Assembly: GCA_937877465.1 (NCBI GenBank)
Contig: CALFIT010000299.1
Span: 1-33,493 of the forward strand
Source of the DNA: an uncultured Bacteroidales bacterium
GTDB taxonomy: Bacteria; Bacteroidota; Bacteroidia; Bacteroidales; F082
Length of the DNA stretch: 33,493 nucleotides
Direction: 5' to 3'
The notes beneath the pieces were generated by a model. It made no database searches. It was given only the letters and a program-made list of their open reading frames with translations, and was not told where the DNA came from. The position numbers and the translations under genes were made by a program. Shown piece by piece: positions 7,302-12,288 of the stretch (position 1 is the stretch's first letter; each line of letters starts with the position of its first letter).

Positions 7302-7307
7302 GAATAA

Positions 7308-7337
7308 ATTCTCTATATAAAGCAAATATTCTCTATA
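7308..7337. repeat. Pair of ATTCTCTATA direct repeats in divergent promoter region
   Basis: ATTCTCTATA occurs at 7308-7317 and 7328-7337, exactly 20 bp apart (about two helical turns). They lie between the leftward -7 box and the XRE start, in very AT-rich DNA. Same-face spacing suggests binding sites for one of the divergent regulators. Confidence 0.55.
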
Positions 7338-7374
7338 AAAAATCATCAAAATTTTTAATATATATACTAATAAT

Positions 7375-7728
7375 ATGAAATACAATAGATTAAAAATTCT
7401 ACTTGCCGAAAGGCAAATTCAAATCACCGATTTCAGTGAGCAACTTAAAATGACACGCCAAGGGCTTCAGCGAAGTCTTGATTCGGACAAATTGCCCTAC
7501 GATAAGGTATTGCTGTGTTGCCAACTTCTTGGCATTTCCCCTAACGAGTTTTTCGGCTGGGACGGGGGTGTCCCGTCTTTCGGCAGCGGCAACTATGCCT
7601 CGCACGTCAGCGGCGGCAACACGCAAAACTCCAACGAGGCCATCCAAGCCTTGAAGGACCAACTGAAAGAGAAAGATAAACAGATCAATAGGCTGTTGGC
7701 CATAATTGAAAGAAACAATTTGAAATAA
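7375..7728 (+). CDS. XRE-family HTH transcriptional regulator, 117 aa
   Basis: Residues 1-65 form an XRE/CI-type helix-turn-helix (LKILLAERQIQITDFSEQLK, MTRQGLQRSL, then LCCQLLGISPNEFFGW). A Gly/Ser/Asn-rich linker follows, and then a C-terminal coiled coil (QALKDQLKEKDKQINRLLAI) that likely gives dimers. It is divergent from the leftward operon and separated from it by a promoter region with a palindrome and spaced direct repeats. This is the standard position for a lysogeny-type repressor. There is no peptidase or RecA-cleavage domain, so induction would need another route such as an antirepressor. The 108-aa gene starts two bases after its stop. Confidence 0.85.
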   Translation: MKYNRLKILLAERQIQITDFSEQLKMTRQGLQRSLDSDKLPYDKVLLCCQLLGISPNEFFGWDGGVPSFGSGNYASHVSGGNTQNSNEAIQALKDQLKEKDKQINRLLAIIERNNLK

Positions 7729-7730
7729 AT

Positions 7731-8057
7731 ATGGATAATCACTTCTTTAGACAATGTTTTCCGCACTATATAGAGTGCACGGATAAGACTATTAGAATTT
7801 ATAGCCAGCAGCCAAAACTGATGATTTTTGAGGGTGTCTTGCCTGAGAAATTCAATAGAAAGAAGTTATTTGAGAAAATTGCTTCGAATAGGCCGGATTA
7901 TATTTCTGAAACTAAATGCTATCTCTATGATGCCAATGAAAATCCAGTATCAAACATGGATGCCTACGATGCAGAGCTTATGGTCGTATACCAGAAAAGA
8001 CTTGATGTACTATTAGACGCAATGCGAGTTATAGAGTTGAAACAGGTGAAATCTTAG
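7731..8057 (+). CDS. Hypothetical protein, 108 aa, next to att site
   Basis: It starts two bases after the XRE gene and is probably cotranscribed and translationally coupled. The sequence is soluble and mixed alpha/beta (IRIYSQQPKLMIFEGVLPEK), with a C-terminal helix (AELMVVYQKRLDVLLDAMRV). I recognise no family. Its place between repressor and attachment site is where phage-like elements often carry a repressor partner, a superinfection-exclusion gene or a toxin/antitoxin-like cargo gene. There is no direct evidence for any of these. Confidence 0.7.
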   Translation: MDNHFFRQCFPHYIECTDKTIRIYSQQPKLMIFEGVLPEKFNRKKLFEKIASNRPDYISETKCYLYDANENPVSNMDAYDAELMVVYQKRLDVLLDAMRVIELKQVKS

Positions 8058-8059
8058 TC

Positions 8060-8079
8060 GCCACAAAAATGCCACAAAA
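8060..8079. repeat. GCCACAAAA direct repeats near att site
   Basis: GCCACAAAA occurs at 8060-8068 and 8071-8079, 11 bp apart, inside the element about 90 bp from the tRNA fragment. Helically phased short repeats beside a tRNA att core are what integrase arm sites look like. That role is inferred. Confidence 0.4.
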
Positions 8080-8155
8080 CCTATAAACGAGAAACGAAAC
8101 ATCAATTATAACTAACTGACGGACAAAGGGGTTGGAAAGTCAAAAAAGTGGGAAG

Positions 8156-8186
8156 CGGTCGTTGGTTCGAGTCCAACAGTTCCCAC
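8156..8186 (+). other. tRNA 3'-end fragment (attachment site of integrated element)
   Basis: The order matches a tRNA 3' half exactly: variable loop CGGTC (8156-8160), T-stem GTTGG (8161-8165), T-loop TTCGAGT (8166-8172), T-stem CCAAC (8173-8177), acceptor strand AGTTCCC (8178-8184) and discriminator A (8185). The partner acceptor strand GGGAACT and the D- and anticodon arms are absent upstream, so this is not a functional tRNA gene. Integration into tRNA 3' ends leaves such a displaced copy at the far end of the element. The intact tRNA should therefore lie left of the window. I cannot assign the amino acid, because the anticodon is missing. Confidence 0.75.
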
Positions 8187-8234
8187 AAAAACCAAAGTAG
8201 AGACGCGCCATGGCATGCCTCTACTTTGGTTTTT
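8187..8234. terminator. 16-bp perfect hairpin, bidirectional terminator / palindromic repeat
   Basis: AAAAACCAAAGTAGAG (8187-8202) and CTCTACTTTGGTTTTT (8219-8234) pair perfectly around a 16-base GC-rich loop. With T-runs on both strands it can end both the original tRNA transcript and the leftward T9SS gene. The inner part (GTAGAGACGCGCCATGGC, then GCCTCTAC) resembles the GTAGAGACGCGCC palindromes scattered through Bacteroidota genomes, with a partly diverged right arm. Confidence 0.75.
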
Positions 8235-8247
8235 ATGGGGTTGAAAA

Positions 8248-10098
8248 CTATTGGTTCACCACCATTTTCTTGCTGACCATTCGCCCGTCTTGCGTCAGGC
8301 CTTGCAGGATGTAGAGGCCCGTTTGCAGTTCGTTCAGGTCGGTCACCTTCAGGCTTTGGCCGTTCATGGTGTAAATCCTGACGACGGTGACGATTTCATC
8401 GGTCGTATGCTCTTCAATGCCAGTCACTTCGATGATAACATGGTCCTCGCCGTCGGGCGTAAGGGCGTAGTCCGACTCGCAGTCCTCATACACGGCGGTC
8501 AGTTGGTATTTGTATTGCCCAGGCTCGCTTGCGTCGAAATAGGATGTAGCATCGCCGGGCACCTCTATGACGACGTCTTCTTTCGTGACAATGACATAGC
8601 GGTAGAGATTGTACCACAAGGGTTGCGTTTCGGGCGCGTCCCAGCGCAACAAGGCTCCAAAACTCTGGTCTTCTTCTTGATACACATATTCACCCTCGAG
8701 ATTCTCAGGCGCGTAGCATGGCTCGGGCATCTCGACGGGCCCCATCGTGCCGTCGGGAGCGATGTTTTGGCCATAAACGCCGCCTGTTGTGGTGTTGACC
8801 CAAGCCACCACGTCTTGTCCAAGATGGAAACCGGTGCTGTTTTCGCAGAAATACTTGCCGTAGTTGTTCGAACTCATCGTGGTAGTCCAAAGCGGATTGC
8901 CGTCCATGTCGAACCCTTTGGCCATCAACAGGTTGTCCTGCATGTAGACGACGGCGAAGCCGCTCCCATCCTCGAATGCGTCGACCATGACGTCTGAATA
9001 GTCGACGCCGATGTAGTCGGCCACAAGGATGCCTTCGCCCCACACCTTTTCGCCCGTCGCGGTGATGCGGTTCATGTAGATGTGGTCTTGCGTCTGCGTG
9101 GAAGCATCCTTCACTTCGTAGGCGATGATGAGGTCGTGGCTGGTGGGGTCGACGGTGGCGTAGGCATCGAGGTAATAGTTCATCGGGTCGGCCTCATGCA
9201 CTGCGATGCCGTTCAAGTCGGCGATGGTGGAGTTGCCGTATTCGTCGAAATGGAAGACGTAGGTGTTGAAGGCGTTGCCGATGGCGGGATGCCACATATA
9301 AGCGTAACCGCCGTTGGCGCCGTCGGAAACGACATAATGATGGTAGTAGCCTCCCACGGTGTAGGGGTTCATAAGCTGCTGTGCGGGGGCGATTTGCGTG
9401 CCATCTTGGGTGTAGCCGACCACCCAGAGTTCCTTTTCGTAGTAATAGGTGTAGGCCCAATGTTCCTTCTCGTAGACGACCAAGACGCTGTTGTCGAGGC
9501 CGGGTACCATCAGGCCCAAGGTGTAATCCTCGTTGCCGTCGCCGAGGGTAATGGTCGGGCCTAAGGTGCCGTCGGCACTGACGTATTGCAGAAAGCTGTA
9601 GTCCAAGTCGGTACCGAGTGCCCACACGCCGCCGTCGTCGCCGGCCATCACCTCCGAGCGGTCGCCGCCCGCGCCATCAAAGAGCATGAGGCCGTGCTCG
9701 CCCCAAGGAAAGGTGCCGTCGGCGTTGATCCTCACGGCGAAATGATGCGCGTCGGCGGTGCGGAACATGCTGACCACGCCGCCGTCAGTGGTGGCGGCCA
9801 TGGCATAGCCCGGCGACCATGAGGTCAGGTTCGGCGTGGTGATGTGGATGCCCGCCTCGCCCCATTGCGGCACGCCTTCAAAGTCGAGGCGTTGCAGCCA
9901 GGGCGACCAGCCGTTGCTGCTGCCCGTGGTCCATTGCACATAGGTGTCGCCCGAAACGGGGTCGGTGGCAGTATAGACTTCACCGGCATCCGACGAGCAG
10001 TTGGCGATGAAGGTGTTTTGGGCCGCGTTGTCGGTCCATTGGGCTTGCAGCGTCGCGAAAGCCGCCAAAGCCAGCATCATTAGTAGTGATTTCTTCAT
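8248..10098 (-). CDS. Secreted protein with C-terminal type IX secretion sorting domain, 616 aa
   Basis: The start at 10098 (MKKSLLMMLALAAFATLQAQ) gives a clean Sec signal peptide of about 20 residues; a longer reading adds an unlikely N-terminus. The body (about residues 20-470) has repeated blocks around DGTFPWGEHG, DGTLGP and DGTMGPVE, a beta-rich pattern suggesting a propeller-like repeat. An Fn3-like domain follows (LLRWDAPETQPLWYNLYRY). The last 75 residues form a Por/T9SS type A sorting domain (VRIYTMNGQSLKV, TGLYILQG, MVSKKMVVNQ). The protein should cross the outer membrane by T9SS and be surface-bound or released. The substrate is unknown. A -7 box for it lies at 10130-10137 (TACTTTTG on the minus strand). 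Confidence 0.9.
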   Translation of the reverse strand: MKKSLLMMLALAAFATLQAQWTDNAAQNTFIANCSSDAGEVYTATDPVSGDTYVQWTTGSSNGWSPWLQRLDFEGVPQWGEAGIHITTPNLTSWSPGYAMAATTDGGVVSMFRTADAHHFAVRINADGTFPWGEHGLMLFDGAGGDRSEVMAGDDGGVWALGTDLDYSFLQYVSADGTLGPTITLGDGNEDYTLGLMVPGLDNSVLVVYEKEHWAYTYYYEKELWVVGYTQDGTQIAPAQQLMNPYTVGGYYHHYVVSDGANGGYAYMWHPAIGNAFNTYVFHFDEYGNSTIADLNGIAVHEADPMNYYLDAYATVDPTSHDLIIAYEVKDASTQTQDHIYMNRITATGEKVWGEGILVADYIGVDYSDVMVDAFEDGSGFAVVYMQDNLLMAKGFDMDGNPLWTTTMSSNNYGKYFCENSTGFHLGQDVVAWVNTTTGGVYGQNIAPDGTMGPVEMPEPCYAPENLEGEYVYQEEDQSFGALLRWDAPETQPLWYNLYRYVIVTKEDVVIEVPGDATSYFDASEPGQYKYQLTAVYEDCESDYALTPDGEDHVIIEVTGIEEHTTDEIVTVVRIYTMNGQSLKVTDLNELQTGLYILQGLTQDGRMVSKKMVVNQ

Positions 10099-10119
10099 AG
10101 TGAAAAGTTTTTTGCTGTG

Positions 10120-10155
10120 TTTGTTGGCGCAAAAGTAAGAAAAATCGTTTCTTTG
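10120..10155. promoter_or_regulatory. Divergent promoters for T9SS protein and TerB-like gene
   Basis: Leftward: TACTTTTG on the minus strand (10130-10137), 32 bp before the T9SS start. Rightward: TTTCTTTG (10148-10155), a one-base variant of TAnnTTTG, with TTTG at 10120-10123 as a weak upstream element, 18 bp before the TerB-like ATG. The two promoters interleave, so they could interfere with each other. Confidence 0.5.
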
Positions 10156-10172
10156 CACGAAAAAAAATTGTC

Positions 10173-10511
10173 ATGGAGGAAGAATTTACCTTTGAAGAGC
10201 AAAAAGCCGTGGCCAGCGTACTGTTCAGCTTGGCCGATGCCGATTTCCAAAGCCACGAGGCGGAGAAGGAATGTCTCGACGCTTGCCTGAAGGAAATTGG
10301 GTTTGATGCGACGGGTTTTGTCCCGATTCCGAAGAAGGAACTGCCGAAACAGGCCTACGAAACCTTGAAGCGCATGTCGAAGGAGAAGAAACGCACCTTC
10401 TCGCGCATGATGACAAAAATGTCACGCTCCGATGGTCATTTCGGCCCGCGCGAACAGGCTTTCGTGAAGGAAATCCTCGACTACTGCGAGGTGCCGTTTG
10501 TGCATAAATAA
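10173..10511 (+). CDS. TerB-like helical protein, 112 aa
   Basis: The protein is all-helical with paired acidic patches: FSLADADFQSHEAE (about residues 18-31) and MSRSDGHFGPREQAF (about 83-97). The TerB/DjlA-like fold has the same spacing of D-x-D or SDGHF motifs, which bind metal in tellurite-resistance TerB. It stands alone, without terC, terD or terE neighbours, so tellurite resistance should not be assumed. Stand-alone TerB-like proteins are common in Bacteroidota and uncharacterised. It is divergent from the T9SS gene and ends at a strong bidirectional terminator. Confidence 0.65.
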   Translation: MEEEFTFEEQKAVASVLFSLADADFQSHEAEKECLDACLKEIGFDATGFVPIPKKELPKQAYETLKRMSKEKKRTFSRMMTKMSRSDGHFGPREQAFVKEILDYCEVPFVHK

Positions 10512-10547
10512 AAAATCGGGGCTGCCGTGCGGCAACCCCGATTTTTT
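10510..10547. terminator. Bidirectional intrinsic terminator
   Basis: AAAAAATCGGGG (10510-10521) pairs with CCCCGATTTTTT (10536-10547), and TGCC/GGCA extend the stem inward. It serves the converging TerB-like and MFS transporter genes. The MFS stop is at 10549, almost inside the hairpin. Confidence 0.9.
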
Positions 10548-10548
10548 A

Positions 10549-12165
10549 TCACTTGATGTTCGGCTCTTCGAGTCCGAGGTGTTTCTTCTTATCGACTACC
10601 TTCAGGTAGAGTCCGATGAGTAGGGCGGCGATGCCCAAGCAGGCCAACATGACCAAAGCCCAAGTGTAGTTGAGCTGGTCGGCGGGCGTGCCTTCGGGGT
10701 TCGTTGAGGTCAGCACATTGCCGATGAGGATGGGGAACAGCCACAGGCCGATGTTCTGGATCCAGAAAATCAGGGCGTAGGCCGAACCGATGATCTTTTC
10801 GTCCACCAACTTCGGGACGCTTGGCCACAAGGCGGCGGGCACCAACGAGAACGAGGCGCCGAGGACGAGGATGGTCACATAGGCCACGACCACGCCACCA
10901 GCGGCACTGCCGGCAGAGACCTTGGGCAGGATGAAGGCGAAGGTGAGGTGGCAGAGCACCAAGAGGATGCTACCCCAGACCAACATCGAAGCGGCCTTGC
11001 CTTTGTGGTCGACGTAGCTGCCGAGGATAGGCGTGATGGCCACGGCCAACAGCGGGAACACGGCGAAGATGGTCTCGGCGGTGCCACGCATGTAACCCAT
11101 GTAGCAATAGACCACGAGGGCGACGACGGCAGCAGCCATCAGACCATATTTCATGCCTTTGTTCTTCGAGAAGTTGCTGGCAAACGAGCAGACGGCCACC
11201 ACAAGCATGATGATGTATTGCACGATGGTGACGCTGTCGCCAGCCCAGAACGAACCGGCGGCAGGCTCGGTCAAAGTGAGGTTGCATTGCAGCATGTTGA
11301 CGGCATACTTCTGGAACGGGAAGATGGCCGAATAGTAGAGCACGCAGAGCAAGGCGACGAGCCAGAAGCCGAGGCTCGACAAAATCTTGCCGATGTCGCT
11401 GACCTTGAACGGGTCGTCCTTCTCTTCGGCTTCGCCGGTTTGGGCATCCAATTTCTTGTCCATGAAGAAATAGACGACGAACATAATGAGGGCGATGCAA
11501 AGCAACACCACGCCGAAGGCCACCGAGCGGCTCACGTTGACATGACCGCCGAGCTTGGCGAAATAGGGCGAGAAGATCATGCAGGTGGCCACACCCAAGC
11601 GGGCGAGGGCCATCTCGGAACCCATGGCCAAGGCGGTCTCGCGACCCTTGAACCACTTGACGATGCCACGGCTCACGGTGATGCCGGCCATCTCGGTGCC
11701 GCAGCCGAAGATCATGAAGCCGACGGCGGCTAATTTGGCCGAGGCGGGCATGCCGCGATAGAACGGCGACACCCCGAGTTCGTCGAACAGCGGGATGTAG
11801 TTGAGGTTGTTGGTGAACCACGTCTCAAGGCCGCTGCCGATGAACGACTCGCTGATGGCGTAGTACTTGATCAAGCCGCCGACGAGCATGACCGCGCCCG
11901 AAAGCACGGCGGTGAAGCGCACGCCCATCTTGTCGAGGATGATGCCGGCGAAGATGAGGAAGAACACGAAGACGTTGAGGAACGTCTCGGCGCCTTCCAT
12001 CGTGCCGAAGGCTTTGGAGTCCCATCCGCGTTGGGTTTCCATCAGGTCCTTGATGGGGGAGAGGATGTCCATGAAGATGTAGCTGCAAAACATGGCCAAG
12101 GCCAACAGCAGCAAGGCAATCCACCGCATGGTGGCGTTGTCTCTCAAAGTTTGTTTTTCTGTCAT
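10549..12165 (-). CDS. Major facilitator superfamily transporter, MFSD1-like
   Basis: This 538-aa inner-membrane protein has about 12 hydrophobic segments in two halves, split by a polar loop (MDKKLDAQTGEAEEKDDPFKV, about residues 235-255). The first-half signature LDKMGVRFTAVLSG resembles the MFS motif A region. The phrases WFKGRETALAMGSEMALARLG and, near the C-terminus, ALWPSVPKLV then GSAYALIFWIQNIGLWLFP recall the eukaryotic lysosomal dipeptide carrier MFSD1 (compared from memory). A peptide or small-metabolite substrate is therefore possible but unproven. It is longer than usual (about 400-450 aa) because of an extended periplasmic loop after the third segment. It is transcribed alone from a -7 box at 12273-12280. 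Confidence 0.85.
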   Translation of the reverse strand: MTEKQTLRDNATMRWIALLLLALAMFCSYIFMDILSPIKDLMETQRGWDSKAFGTMEGAETFLNVFVFFLIFAGIILDKMGVRFTAVLSGAVMLVGGLIKYYAISESFIGSGLETWFTNNLNYIPLFDELGVSPFYRGMPASAKLAAVGFMIFGCGTEMAGITVSRGIVKWFKGRETALAMGSEMALARLGVATCMIFSPYFAKLGGHVNVSRSVAFGVVLLCIALIMFVVYFFMDKKLDAQTGEAEEKDDPFKVSDIGKILSSLGFWLVALLCVLYYSAIFPFQKYAVNMLQCNLTLTEPAAGSFWAGDSVTIVQYIIMLVVAVCSFASNFSKNKGMKYGLMAAAVVALVVYCYMGYMRGTAETIFAVFPLLAVAITPILGSYVDHKGKAASMLVWGSILLVLCHLTFAFILPKVSAGSAAGGVVVAYVTILVLGASFSLVPAALWPSVPKLVDEKIIGSAYALIFWIQNIGLWLFPILIGNVLTSTNPEGTPADQLNYTWALVMLACLGIAALLIGLYLKVVDKKKHLGLEEPNIK

Positions 12166-12172
12166 AACGTTT

Positions 12173-12265
12173 GGTATTTAAAGATTTAAGATTTCAGTTT
12201 GTTTGACTCGGGACTTCGGGACACGGGACTTCGGGTCATCTCGCGTCTCGCAGTCTCGTGTCATT
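12173..12265. repeat. Intergenic repeats: GATTTAA units and GGGACTTCGGG units
   Basis: TTTAAAGATTTAAGATTTCAG (12177-12197 area) belongs to the same AT-rich family as 24845-24898. CGGGACTTCGGGACACGGGACTTCGGG (two units, 12209-12235) follows. GACACGGGACTTCGGG (12220-12235) recurs inverted at 15201-15216, on the other side of the M16 gene. Confidence 0.6.
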
Positions 12266-12272
12266 CATGCCG

Positions 12273-12280
12273 CAAAGATA
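12273..12280 (-). promoter_or_regulatory. -7 promoter box for the MFS transporter
   Basis: TATCTTTG on the minus strand matches TAnnTTTG. It lies between the M16 stop (12289) and the MFS start (12165), giving a leader of about 100 bases. I see no clear -33 box. The leader contains the G-rich and GATTTAA-like repeats described separately. Confidence 0.5.
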
Positions 12281-12288
12281 GGAAAAAA

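Noticed and set aside
8101..8186. A complete functional tRNA gene
   Set aside because: No 5' acceptor strand, D-arm or anticodon arm pairs with the 3' half, so it is only a fragment.
10173..10511. Tellurite-resistance locus
   Set aside because: Only a TerB-like fold is present, without other ter genes. Stand-alone members are widespread and not linked to tellurite.
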